Below, in pieces: positions 1-8,095 of a stretch of DNA of 64,000 bases. Numbering within the stretch: the first letter of the stretch is position 1; the number at the start of each line of letters is the position of its first letter. The translations under genes and the position numbers were made by a program. The notes beneath the pieces are model-generated. The model made no database searches and had not been told where the DNA came from. It was given only the letters and a program-made list of their open reading frames with translations. The stretch is from Bacteroidales bacterium (GTDB lineage Bacteria > Bacteroidota > Bacteroidia > Bacteroidales > P3), in contig JAFYSZ010000001.1 of assembly GCA_017559135.1 (NCBI GenBank), positions 124,001 through 188,000 of the forward strand, in the 5' to 3' direction.

Positions 1-801
1 TGGAGTTTCTGTGCGATAAGAAAAAGCGAGACAAAGCAAGATGTAAACGACAGATGGTGTGGCTTAATAGATGATGTATTTGTGTATTCGACCTTCATTA
101 CATTGTATGCTACTGAATATTTTGGCTACATATATGATTATGTGTATGAATATTTTTATTGGCATCTCGGGTGGCATCACTTTGTATGGAGTGAAGGTGC
201 GTTCTTGTTGGTGGTTATCTTAATATGGATTGTAGCATCTTTGCCTGCTTCAATTTTAAGAGTGGTTATTAGTCATGGTAGAATGAAGGAAGTGCTTAAG
301 GAAGAGTGCTTGGATTTATACAAATTAACACTTGTACCATTTGGTATCGGATATATGTTTCTTATTGAAGCTGGGCCAATATGGGCTCTTATACCTTTCA
401 TACTAGGATTCATTGCTCTTGTTGCCTCAATAGTGAACGCTACTAATAACTTCCGTCATATGATAACATGGCGAGTAATGCTATGGACATCCATTCAAGC
501 AATTTTGATACTTGGTATAGGAATAATAGCAAGAGAACTTATGTCGAGTTGGCAGTTATCCGAAGCGATGGGATTGTATGATTTATCATATGCGGCTAAC
601 TTAATCTCTATAGTAATTATTGGAAGTGTCATTATTGATTCCTTATTCGCTGCGGATGAGTATTTCAAACCTAAATTATACCTACCAATGTCTCCTTCCG
701 ATATTGAGGAGTGGAAAGAGAAACATCCAGAAAAACTCTCTGGCACGAGTATAGATGAAAATAGTGAAACCAATTCCGATAGCGAAGTAAAAGATGAATA
801 A
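1..801 (+). CDS. Polytopic membrane protein, 5' end outside the window
   Basis: The frame is open from base 1 with no stop, so the gene probably starts left of the window; a GTG at 82 is a possible but unneeded start. About 266 residues are visible. There are at least four hydrophobic stretches (around AFLLVVILIWIVASL, FGIGYMFLIEAG, LWTSIQAILILGIGI and LISIVIIGSVIID), then a soluble acidic tail rich in Glu, Ser and Asp. I recognise no family. The stop overlaps the kptA start by 8 bases, which implies translational coupling, so it probably belongs to the same small operon. Membrane location is inferred from hydrophobicity; function is unknown. Confidence 0.6.
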   Translation, partial: WSFCAIRKSETKQDVNDRWCGLIDDVFVYSTFITLYATEYFGYIYDYVYEYFYWHLGWHHFVWSEGAFLLVVILIWIVASLPASILRVVISHGRMKEVLKEECLDLYKLTLVPFGIGYMFLIEAGPIWALIPFILGFIALVASIVNATNNFRHMITWRVMLWTSIQAILILGIGIIARELMSSWQLSEAMGLYDLSYAANLISIVIIGSVIIDSLFAADEYFKPKLYLPMSPSDIEEWKEKHPEKLSGTSIDENSETNSDSEVKDE

Positions 802-1312
802 CCAAATTCAAGAGTCAAAACGGCTTGCATATCTTCTACGTCATTCATACTTACCCAATCATAATGGTTGGGTAAGTATTAGTGTTCTGATTCAAGAGTA
901 CAACTTTGTTATACAGGATTTAGAACATATCTTATTTGAGGACACCAAAGGGCGTTTTGAGTTCTCTAATGATGGTTTATCCGTAAGGGCTCTATACGGA
1001 CACACTATCAATGTCGATTTAGAATTAATTCCATCATCACCTCCGACTATACTATATCATGGCACAGCGGTGAAATATATTGAGCGCATAATAAAAGAAG
1101 GACTAAAACCTCGCAAGCGTAACTATGTTCATTTGTCGGAAACAACGGACATGGCACAACAAGTAGGCGCCCGACATGGAGTCCCAATTGTTTTGTCAGT
1201 TGATGCAAAATCTATGGTAGAAGATGGATACAAATTCTATAAAGCACAGAGAGGTGTATGGTTAGTAGATTGTGTTCCATCTAAATATATTAAAGTTGAT
1301 AGCTATGAATAA
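794..1312 (+). CDS. kptA: RNA 2'-phosphotransferase (Tpt1/KptA family)
   Basis: NAD+-dependent enzyme that removes an internal 2'-phosphate from RNA, giving ADP-ribose 1'',2''-cyclic phosphate. The 172-residue length is normal. The N-terminal winged-helix part carries Arg16-His17 (LLRHSYLP) and Arg65; the ADP-ribosyltransferase-fold part carries LYHGT (His89), VHLS (His113) and GARHG (Arg127), then GVWL near the end. Arg16, His17, Arg65 and Arg127 fit the family's catalytic Arg-His-Arg-Arg set, so the enzyme looks intact. It overlaps the upstream membrane-protein gene by 8 bases and the downstream phosphoesterase remnant (ATG at 1305) by 8 bases. Bacterial KptA usually has no known substrate; RNA repair or defence is inference. 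Confidence 0.92.
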   Translation: MNNQIQESKRLAYLLRHSYLPNHNGWVSISVLIQEYNFVIQDLEHILFEDTKGRFEFSNDGLSVRALYGHTINVDLELIPSSPPTILYHGTAVKYIERIIKEGLKPRKRNYVHLSETTDMAQQVGARHGVPIVLSVDAKSMVEDGYKFYKAQRGVWLVDCVPSKYIKVDSYE

Positions 1313-1784
1313 TATATTCTTTTCCGTGGATGCCCATATAGGCCACAAAAATGTATTGAAATACATGCTAAGCAGACTTTATGCGTTGGAGCAAGATACA
1401 AAGGCACACGATAAGTGGCTAATAGAGTTGTGGCAAAAAACTATCGGCAAACAAGATAGAATCTATTTTCGTAAGGCTTCACAGATAATGGACGTTACGA
1501 TAAAGCCATCTGTCTGTAATTTCATAAAGGAAGAACTCCGGATTGTACTATGTTACTACCAACTATTGGACAGGCTTTGGAAACATCAAGGTGTGATTAT
1601 GCTACACGGACATTGCCATTGCACAATGGATGACTACAATGCACAGTCTACTGATTTGCAATTTGACATTGGTATTGATAGCGTTCTCGTTAAACGGGAA
1701 GGAGGATTTATATATATAAAAACGCTATACAAGGCGATAATGGAAAAAATAAATAAGAATATACAAAAGAGAATTATTAACTAA
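1305..1784 (+). pseudogene. Calcineurin-like metallophosphoesterase remnant, core deleted
   Basis: The start at 1305 (MNNIFFSVDAHIGH) fits the family N-terminus, and a GTG 33 bases upstream would add residues atypical of it. The first metal motif DxH is present (Asp9, His11), as is the final histidine cluster (LHGHCH, His101-105) and a following FDIGID typical of phage/plasmid-type members. Between them the GD and GNHD metal/catalytic motifs are absent: the text runs from DRIYF straight into a late segment, and the usual His before the last cluster reads Tyr (VLCYY). At 159 residues it is shorter than relatives. Probably an internally deleted, inactive gene; a divergent protein with a new role cannot be excluded. 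Confidence 0.6.
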
Positions 1785-1799
1785 TAAACTTAACATATT

Positions 1800-2360
1800 A
1801 TGAAATACGAAGTTATTACTGATAGATTTGAAGTAGAGAAGTTGGCTGAAGATATTTTTCTATCTGACGATAAAGCCTTTGTTCATATTGATTATGCAGA
1901 TCTTCGCACTCTTAGAAGATGCAGTACATTAAAATACGGTATCTCATTCACAATTTCTTGTTCAAACGACAAATTTATTGAGGATATATTAGATGTAATA
2001 AAATCACAAGATATTCCTTTTGTCAATTTAAATACATTCTTAATCAATATTCGAATTAACGAGGACGAAACATCTTTGAACAACGAAAGTATTGACAATC
2101 TTTTAGAACAGATAGAAACTATTAAGCCAATAGATAGTTCTGAATACTACTTTGAAGGGCTATGGACTATAAATACAAACTCTTCTATTCCTCTTGGAGA
2201 ATGTTATATTAACATCATGTTCGGATTGAATAAAACAGAGGAAGATAAACTCGAAGATGAGAAACATGAACAGATGATAGAAGAATACCATAAAATGAAA
2301 TTACCTCCAGTAGAATGGGATTTACCTAAGTTTATTATAGAGCCTGATAATGAAGACTGA
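1800..2360 (+). CDS. Hypothetical protein resembling a lone FtsZ C-terminal domain
   Basis: A 186-residue acidic protein without signal peptide or membrane segment, 15 bases after the phosphoesterase remnant. Residues about 28-150 follow the layout of the FtsZ C-terminal domain: HIDYADLRTLRR matches the FtsZ V-D-F-A-D-V-R/K-T-V signature, about 50 residues later LINIRINEDE matches its L-x-N-I strand, and CYINIMFGLN matches the final V-T-V-I-A-T-G strand. The GTPase domain is absent. The C-terminus is charged (EDEKHEQMIEEYHKMK). The similarity was judged by eye only; it may be an unrelated protein. A tubulin-like fold without GTPase would be unusual. Confidence 0.45.
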   Translation: MKYEVITDRFEVEKLAEDIFLSDDKAFVHIDYADLRTLRRCSTLKYGISFTISCSNDKFIEDILDVIKSQDIPFVNLNTFLINIRINEDETSLNNESIDNLLEQIETIKPIDSSEYYFEGLWTINTNSSIPLGECYINIMFGLNKTEEDKLEDEKHEQMIEEYHKMKLPPVEWDLPKFIIEPDNED

Positions 2361-2530
2361 TATAAATTTAAATAATTTTAGGGGCTATCTATATTTGCCA
2401 TAACAAAAAAATATCTTTCAACAACTCCTATTATCTGTCAAGATTTTATTTCTTGGTTAAAAGAGCTTTTCAATCCAGAAACAATATAATTTGAAATTTA
2501 TAAAAAAAACATTTTAGGTAACTCAAAGAA
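2361..2530. other. Intergenic stretch without recognisable gene
   Basis: AT-rich spacer between the accessory operon and the first hairpin. A short stretch (about 2400-2490) looks like decayed coding sequence with a few sense codons, but no start or motif is supported. Confidence 0.4.
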
Positions 2531-2573
2531 AAACGCTCGTAAGTCTTAGTTTTATTCAGACAAACGAGCGTTT
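2531..2573. terminator. Bidirectional hairpin terminator, copy 1 of a matched pair
   Basis: Outer stem 2531-2540 with 2564-2573 (AAACGCTCGT / ACGAGCGTTT, 10 bp), a 2x2 internal loop, inner stem GTCT/AGAC (2543-2546, 2558-2561) and an 11-base loop, with T-rich flanks. It sits between convergent genes. The same geometry and outer stem recur at 8950-8992. Confidence 0.8.
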
Positions 2574-2593
2574 TATTTTTTTATTTCTTAGAC

Positions 2594-4657
2594 TTATTTT
2601 TCTATTCTTATACGTGCATCAACTGCAACAACGGCTGTTGGTGAGCCTAACAATGGATTTAAGTCCATTTCTGCTATTTCTGGTGCTGCTTGTACTAATG
2701 CTGCAACTCTTGCTATTTGATCTGCGTACAAGTCTTCGTTTACAGGGTCTTGTCCTCTGACTCCTTGAATTATCTTGTAGCCTCTCAATCGTTTTATCAT
2801 TGCTTTTGCTTCTGAAACGCCTATTGGTGCAAGTCCTGCTTGTACATCTTTCAATACTTCTACGAATATTCCGCCTAATCCGCACAATACTTGGTGTCCA
2901 AACAATGGGGTACGCATTGAACCGATGAAGATTTCTGTTCCAAACAACATTGGGTATGCTTGAACTGCGTAAGTGTCTTTGATTTTCATTAATCTTTCAA
3001 ATTCTGCTCTTACATGTGCTTCGTCTTTTACATTAAGCGATACTCCACCTACGTCAGATTTGTGAACAGGTCCTACAACTTTCATTACTTGTGGATAACC
3101 TGTTTTGTTAGCAAAGGCAACTATTTCTTCTACGTTATCACTTGAAATATCAACTGCGTGATTGATTCCTGCTGCGTCAAGTAATTCGTTCATTAATTTA
3201 ACATCAAGGTATCCGTCTGGGCAACGTGAAATGATTTCTCTTATCTTTTCTACATCAATCTTTACTGTGTCTTCTTCGTTTGATGCTTCTGGTGTTGCAA
3301 TTATACGTCCTACTGCATTTCCAAATACTGTTTCGTCTGCGAAGTATGTGTTTCCTAATTCCACAAATTCTTTTACTTCATCGCCTGCTACAAGTGTTGA
3401 AGGAAGTATTGGGAAAATAGGTTTTTTGCTTGTTTTCATTTTTTCAGAAAGCACTCTGTATGCTTCGTAAATTGGTGCTAAGCCTGGTGTTCCAAAGATT
3501 ACGCACATTGCGTCAATGTTATCGAATTTGTTATCGCAGTAATCAATAATTGTTCCAAGTTGTTCTGGTGTTCCTGTTGCAAGGAAGTCGATTGGATTAC
3601 CAACTGCTGAACCTGCAAATAGTTTTGAAAGTAATTCGTCTGCCATTTCGCCTTCTATGTGAGGGATATTCATTCCTGCTTTGCTTAATGCGTCTGTTAG
3701 CATTACGGCTGGACCACCTGCGTGTGTGATAATTGCTATGTTTTTGCCTTCAAATTGTGGGTAAGTGAAGATATTTCCTACTGTACATAGTTCTTCTCTT
3801 CCGTAACAACGAACAATGCCTGCTTTTCTAAACAATGCGTCTACTGCAACGTCTGGTGATGCTAATGCTCCTGTGTGTGATGATGCTGCACGTGAGCCTG
3901 CTTCTGATGATCCTGACTTAATTGCTGCTATTCTAACGCCTTTTGCTCTCAAACTCTTTGCATGAGTTAGGAGTTTCATAGGGTTCTTAATGTTTTCTAT
4001 GTACATTAAGATTACTTTTGATGATGTTTCTGGGTCAAAACTTTCATCGTGATATTCTAATATATCTTCTATTCCTAATTGTGCTGAATTTCCTACTGCC
4101 CAACAGTGATTGAAGTGAAGTCCTTGTTGCATTCCTATATCCATAATAAAGCAACCTGTCGCTCCACTACCTGTTATGAAATCTACTCCTTTTGGTGAAG
4201 ATTTTGGGAATGGTTTTGAGAAAATTGCATGATGATATGGAGTGAAGATTCCTGTACAATTTGGTCCGATTAAGCAAGCTCCTGCTTTTTCAATCAAAGC
4301 AACGATTCTGTTTTCTAATTCTTTTCCTTCGTGGCTTTCTTCTCCGAATCCAGCAGATATGATAATAAATGCTTTTGTTCCTTTTTCTTCTGTAAGAACT
4401 CTAACTGTTTCTTCTGTATATTTTGCTGCTATTGCAATAACTGCTAAATCTACTTGTGGTAAATCATTGACTGCCTTTGAGCATTGTATGCCTTGTATTT
4501 CGCTTTCTTTTGGATTTACTACGTATAATTGACCTTTAAAACCGCCTTCTATAATATTTCTAAGTATTGCTCCACCTGGTTTTGCTGTGTCATTACTTGC
4601 TCCTACTACAACTATGCTTTGAGGATTTACTAATTGCTTTGTTACTTTTGTACTCAT
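2594..4657 (-). CDS. acd: Acetyl/acyl-CoA synthetase (ADP-forming), fused alpha-beta
   Basis: Converts acyl-CoA + ADP + phosphate to acid + ATP, an energy-saving last step of fermentation. The 687-residue protein fuses both subunits: CoA-binding Rossmann domain (1-130, VVVGASND), ligase domains (about 150-450) with the phosphorylated His261 in SSHTGALAS, and a C-terminal ATP-grasp domain (about 460-687, with YPQVMKVVGP and GVSLNV). It is cytoplasmic. It lies on the strand opposite to the kal-kce genes but in the same metabolic block, and probably harvests ATP from acetyl-CoA or butyryl-CoA made by amino-acid fermentation. Substrate range cannot be read from the sequence. Confidence 0.93.
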   Translation of the reverse strand: MSTKVTKQLVNPQSIVVVGASNDTAKPGGAILRNIIEGGFKGQLYVVNPKESEIQGIQCSKAVNDLPQVDLAVIAIAAKYTEETVRVLTEEKGTKAFIIISAGFGEESHEGKELENRIVALIEKAGACLIGPNCTGIFTPYHHAIFSKPFPKSSPKGVDFITGSGATGCFIMDIGMQQGLHFNHCWAVGNSAQLGIEDILEYHDESFDPETSSKVILMYIENIKNPMKLLTHAKSLRAKGVRIAAIKSGSSEAGSRAASSHTGALASPDVAVDALFRKAGIVRCYGREELCTVGNIFTYPQFEGKNIAIITHAGGPAVMLTDALSKAGMNIPHIEGEMADELLSKLFAGSAVGNPIDFLATGTPEQLGTIIDYCDNKFDNIDAMCVIFGTPGLAPIYEAYRVLSEKMKTSKKPIFPILPSTLVAGDEVKEFVELGNTYFADETVFGNAVGRIIATPEASNEEDTVKIDVEKIREIISRCPDGYLDVKLMNELLDAAGINHAVDISSDNVEEIVAFANKTGYPQVMKVVGPVHKSDVGGVSLNVKDEAHVRAEFERLMKIKDTYAVQAYPMLFGTEIFIGSMRTPLFGHQVLCGLGGIFVEVLKDVQAGLAPIGVSEAKAMIKRLRGYKIIQGVRGQDPVNEDLYADQIARVAALVQAAPEIAEMDLNPLLGSPTAVVAVDARIRIEK

Positions 4658-4690
4658 ATTTTTTTATTTTTTTTATTATTCTTTTGTATT

Positions 4691-5197
4691 TTATTTACCT
4701 ATTGTATTTATTCCACAATTGAATCTCTCCATTATTTTCTTTGCTGTGTATTTGTTAAGCTCTGGTATTTCTATTTGAGAATACTCCTTTGTAGAAAAAT
4801 ATATTGCTTGAATTGGTTGTAGCGAAAATATTTTTTCTTGTTCTGCCGAAAGGGCGTATCTACAACTTATTTTATTGTTTTTTTCGTTAATGACAATATC
4901 GTTAAGTTTTAGTTCTTCTTCTAAATCTTCGGCAAATTGGATATAGGCTATGGAATTTTTTTCTACTGAGAGTGCCTCCTTTGTATCTAAGGTCAATTCC
5001 AAACAATGTCTTTCGCTATCGTATAGATATTGTACACAAACTCTTAAATCTTCGTAGTTTGTAGTAACATAATTTCTTTCTCCACGATAGATTGTCTTAC
5101 CATTCTCGATTGATTCTGTAAGGTTACAAGGCGTTTTTTGTGAAAAAAGGCTTGTGGTTAAAAGAATTGTTGTGATAATTAATAATATCTTTTTCAT
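4691..5197 (-). CDS. Exported hypothetical protein
   Basis: A 168-residue protein starting with a clear signal peptide (MKKILLIITTILLTTSLFSQ, cleavage near SQ-K), so probably periplasmic or secreted. Three cysteines in the mature part (CNLTES, VCVQY, HCLEL), one at ISCRYA and one near the end (FNCG) could form disulphides. No family recognised. It lies 17 bases after the acyl-CoA synthetase gene on the same strand and 33 bases before acd, so the three may be co-transcribed, though nothing links it functionally to CoA metabolism. Confidence 0.75.
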   Translation of the reverse strand: MKKILLIITTILLTTSLFSQKTPCNLTESIENGKTIYRGERNYVTTNYEDLRVCVQYLYDSERHCLELTLDTKEALSVEKNSIAYIQFAEDLEEELKLNDIVINEKNNKISCRYALSAEQEKIFSLQPIQAIYFSTKEYSQIEIPELNKYTAKKIMERFNCGINTIGK

Positions 5198-5214
5198 TTC
5201 TATTGTTTGTTTTA

Positions 5215-6870
5215 TTATTTACCCATATAAATATATCTTTTTATGCTGCGTTTCGGAGTTTTTTCAAACTCTTCTTCTTGTAAGTATATAGCAGAGAGTT
5301 GTTCGTAGCCTGAAAGCACTTGATTTGCTTGTGTTTTGATTTGGTTTTTAATTTCTTCTTGCGACAAAACAATGTTTTTTGTATCTAAATAATCTTGATC
5401 CAAATATACAAGAGCAACTAATTTCCCGTCTTCTTCCTTTACCAAACTTTCATTAACAAATTCTATACTGTTTAGTAAGTCTTCTATTTCTTCGGGATAG
5501 ATATTTTGTCCGCTTGGTCCAAGAATCATATTTTTACTACGACCTTTTATATATACATTACCGTCTTTGTCTTTTATTCCTAAGTCCCCTGTTCTCAACC
5601 AACCATCTTCGCCAAGTACTGCTTTGGTTGCTTCTTCATTTTTGTAATATCCCATCATTACATTGGCTCCTTTTACAAGGATTTCACCTGCAATTTTAGT
5701 TTCATCAGCAGAATCAATTTTTAATTCCATTCTTGGAACAACTTTTCCACACGAACCTAATTTATGAGACTTCCAATCAGAATAACAAATTATTGGTCCA
5801 CACTCTGTCATTCCGTAACCTACGGTGTGAGGGAAGCCTATTTTTTTGAAAAATGTCTCAACCTCTCTATTAAATGCCGAACCGCCTACGATGATTTCAT
5901 AGAATTTTCCACCAAAAGACTCTGTTAATTGTTCGAGTATTTTGTTTTTCACCATCGTGTCAATGATTGGCGTCCTTAAAAGAAGCTTCATTTTCTTTTT
6001 ATCTAAGATTGGCTTCAACTTACTCTTGTAAATCTTTTCTATAATAAGCGGAACAGAAATTATTATATCGGGTTTTACTCTTGCAAAGGCTTCTGCCACA
6101 ATTTTTGGCGAAGGAATGCGAGTTAAGAAGTGTATATGTATTCCTCTTATAAATTCAAAAATCACCTCAAACTGCAATCCATACATGTGAGCCATAGGAA
6201 GCATAGAAATAACATTGTTTCCTGCACCCAAATTAGGCAAAAACTCACAAGCAAACATATAATTACTTAACAAAGAACGATAAGAAAGCATTACACCTTT
6301 ACTTATTGAGGTTGTCCCTGATGTATAATTTATCAATGCCAAGGTATCCAAATCGTCTCTTTTATAATTTACATCTTCTTTTGAAAATCCGTTTGGATAT
6401 TTCTTTGCAAATTCCGAATCTAACGAAGCAAAAACTTGACGAAACTTCTCATCATTACAACCAACCAAGTCAAAATCTTGCATTTGTACAATTGCAGAAA
6501 GTTTTGGCATATTTTCCGCAATCAATCCCTCCCAAACAACATCTCCAACAAAAAGAATCTTTCCGTCAGAGTGGTTTACAAGATGAGTAATAGAATCACT
6601 TTTAAATTCATGCAACAAAGGAACTGCCACAGCTCCGTAAGTAATTGTAGCAAAGAAGATAACCGCCCACGCAGAGCAGTTTCTACCACATAAAACTATT
6701 TTATCACCTTTTTCAATCCCTGATTGTTCAAATAATAAGTGTAATTTCGCAATTTGCTGTGCTACTTCTCTATAATATATTGGTTCCTTCTTATAATCAC
6801 TCAATGCCGGCAAATTCCAATTCTCTTTGATACCTACCGCAATATTTGCTATTAAGCTGTCAGTGTACAT
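5215..6870 (-). CDS. AMP-forming acyl-CoA synthetase (long-chain type)
   Basis: Adenylate-forming enzyme that activates a carboxylic acid to acyl-CoA through acyl-AMP. Motifs in order over 551 residues: P-loop YTSGTTSISKG (182-192, with Ile-Ser where Gly/Pro is usual), YGMTE (352-356), TGD (427-429), the hinge GRSKNMI (Arg444) and a C-terminal Lys-rich KTPKRSIKR carrying the likely catalytic lysine. Residues after the hinge (GPSGQNIYPEEIEDLL) match the long-chain fatty acyl-CoA ligase branch. First gene of a minus-strand run with the exported protein and acd. Exact substrate unknown. Confidence 0.9.
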   Translation of the reverse strand: MYTDSLIANIAVGIKENWNLPALSDYKKEPIYYREVAQQIAKLHLLFEQSGIEKGDKIVLCGRNCSAWAVIFFATITYGAVAVPLLHEFKSDSITHLVNHSDGKILFVGDVVWEGLIAENMPKLSAIVQMQDFDLVGCNDEKFRQVFASLDSEFAKKYPNGFSKEDVNYKRDDLDTLALINYTSGTTSISKGVMLSYRSLLSNYMFACEFLPNLGAGNNVISMLPMAHMYGLQFEVIFEFIRGIHIHFLTRIPSPKIVAEAFARVKPDIIISVPLIIEKIYKSKLKPILDKKKMKLLLRTPIIDTMVKNKILEQLTESFGGKFYEIIVGGSAFNREVETFFKKIGFPHTVGYGMTECGPIICYSDWKSHKLGSCGKVVPRMELKIDSADETKIAGEILVKGANVMMGYYKNEEATKAVLGEDGWLRTGDLGIKDKDGNVYIKGRSKNMILGPSGQNIYPEEIEDLLNSIEFVNESLVKEEDGKLVALVYLDQDYLDTKNIVLSQEEIKNQIKTQANQVLSGYEQLSAIYLQEEEFEKTPKRSIKRYIYMGK

Positions 6871-6900
6871 AAATATTGTATAAATTACGAGTTAATTGTG

Positions 6901-6908
6901 CAAAGGTA
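6901..6908 (-). promoter_or_regulatory. -7 box of acyl-CoA synthetase promoter
   Basis: Minus strand reads TACCTTTG, the TAnnTTTG form, 31 bases before the start codon. No good TTTG at the -33 position is seen. Confidence 0.5.
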
Positions 6909-6917
6909 ATGAAAAAA

Positions 6918-6957
6918 AATTAAATTTCTATGATTTAAAAAATTATTTCTATGAAAA
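6918..6957. repeat. Two-unit 21-bp A/T array between divergent promoters
   Basis: The motif TTTCTATGA recurs with CTATG at 6928 and 6949, exactly 21 bases apart, each preceded by an AAATT-type tract. Read on the minus strand the unit is CATAGAAATAATTTTTTAAA-like, the same family as the arrays at 15553, 35693 and 51683. Confidence 0.6.
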
Positions 6958-6983
6958 AATTGAATCAAATAAAGAAAATACGT

Positions 6984-6991
6984 TATCTTTG
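6984..6991 (+). promoter_or_regulatory. -7 box of atoD-kal-kce promoter
   Basis: TATCTTTG, 42 bases before the atoD start; a weak TTGA at 6960-6963 is at the -33 spacing (20 bases). Confidence 0.6.
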
Positions 6992-7033
6992 CAAGACAAT
7001 AAAAAAGGTAAATAACATTAAAATAAATTCAAT

Positions 7034-7672
7034 ATGAGTAAACAAATAACAATCGACCAAGCTGTCGAAATGATTAAAGACGGCATGACCATAATGATTG
7101 GAGGTTTTTTAGCAGCAGGAAGTGCTAACAGAATAATTGAAGCATTAGCAAAAGCAGGACGCAAAGACCTAACAGTAATCTGCAACGATACATCTTATCC
7201 TGAAAAAGGTAGTGGATTATTAGTTGCAACAGGTTGCGTAAAGAAAGTAATCGCTTCTCACATAGGAACAAACCCTGTAACAGAACAAAAGATGAAAGAT
7301 GGCGAAATGGAAGTTGAATTAGTACCACAAGGAACATTGGCAGAAAGAGTAAGAATTGGAGGAGCAGGAATAGGAGGATTTTTAACAAAAACAGGATTAG
7401 GTACACTTGCAGGCGAAGGCAAAAGAGTAATAGAAGTAAACGGGGAAGAATATCTTTTAGAACTTCCATTAAGAGCAGATGTTGCTTTAATCGGAGCATC
7501 AGTTGCAGACAAATATGGCAACTTAATCTATCGCGGAACAAGCCAAAACTTTAACCCTCTTATGGCTACCGCAGCAGATGTAGTAATTGCAGAAGTAAAA
7601 GAAACAGTTGAAAACATAGCACCAGAAGCGGTGAAGACACCTTACCTATTTGTAGATTACATAGTAAAATAA
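7034..7672 (+). CDS. atoD: CoA-transferase A subunit (AtoD-like)
   Basis: Subunit A of a butyryl/acetoacetate-type CoA-transferase, which in lysine fermentation moves CoA from butyryl-CoA to acetoacetate. The 212 residues align end to end with AtoD: N-terminal DGMTIMIGGF (Gly23-Gly24 oxyanion region), ASHIGTNP, VELVPQGTLAERVR and GGAGIGGFLT. The catalytic glutamate lies in the B subunit, which is not encoded here: the next gene, 23 bases on, is kal. The B subunit must come from elsewhere, or the A subunit has a different partner. First gene of a three-gene operon. The codons are strongly A-ending, like the next two genes. Confidence 0.9.
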   Translation: MSKQITIDQAVEMIKDGMTIMIGGFLAAGSANRIIEALAKAGRKDLTVICNDTSYPEKGSGLLVATGCVKKVIASHIGTNPVTEQKMKDGEMEVELVPQGTLAERVRIGGAGIGGFLTKTGLGTLAGEGKRVIEVNGEEYLLELPLRADVALIGASVADKYGNLIYRGTSQNFNPLMATAADVVIAEVKETVENIAPEAVKTPYLFVDYIVK

Positions 7673-7695
7673 TAACAAAATAAAACAATAAAAAA

Positions 7696-8088
7696 ATGGC
7701 AGCAAAATCAATAATAAGAATGAGAATGTCGGCACACGACGCTCACTATGGCGGAAACCTTGTAGATGGAGCAAGAATGTTAAACCTATTTGGTGATGTA
7801 GCAACAGAACTTTTGATTATACAAGACGGAGACGAAGGATTATTCTGTGCATACGACAATGTAGAATTTTTAGCACCTGTATATGCAGGAGATTACATTG
7901 AAGCAGTAGGAGAAATCACACACGTAGGAAACACATCTCGTAAAATGAAATTTGAAGCACGCAAAGTAATCGCTCCAAGAACAGACATATCAGATTCAGC
8001 AGCAGACGTATTGGCAGAACCTATCGTTGTATGTAGAGCAAGCGGTACATGCGTAGTTCCAAAACAATGTCAAAGAAACAATAAATAA
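7696..8088 (+). CDS. kal: 3-aminobutyryl-CoA ammonia-lyase
   Basis: Removes ammonia from L-3-aminobutyryl-CoA to give crotonyl-CoA in the lysine fermentation pathway. The 130-residue single hot-dog-fold length is that of Kal; the N-terminal [20 protein letters not shown] and the central [18 protein letters not shown] are typical. It acts directly after Kce, whose gene follows by 7 bases, and the pair is diagnostic for the pathway. Cytoplasmic. Confidence 0.92.
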   Translation: MAAKSIIRMRMSAHDAHYGGNLVDGARMLNLFGDVATELLIIQDGDEGLFCAYDNVEFLAPVYAGDYIEAVGEITHVGNTSRKMKFEARKVIAPRTDISDSAADVLAEPIVVCRASGTCVVPKQCQRNNK

Positions 8089-8095
8089 GAAAACA

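Noticed and set aside
1272-1304. Upstream GTG start for the phosphoesterase remnant
   Set aside because: The added residues lie inside kptA and do not match the family N-terminus, whereas MNNIFFSVDAH does.
6306-6693. Plus-strand frames inside the acyl-CoA synthetase gene
   Set aside because: Antisense to a well-supported gene; no motifs or promoters.
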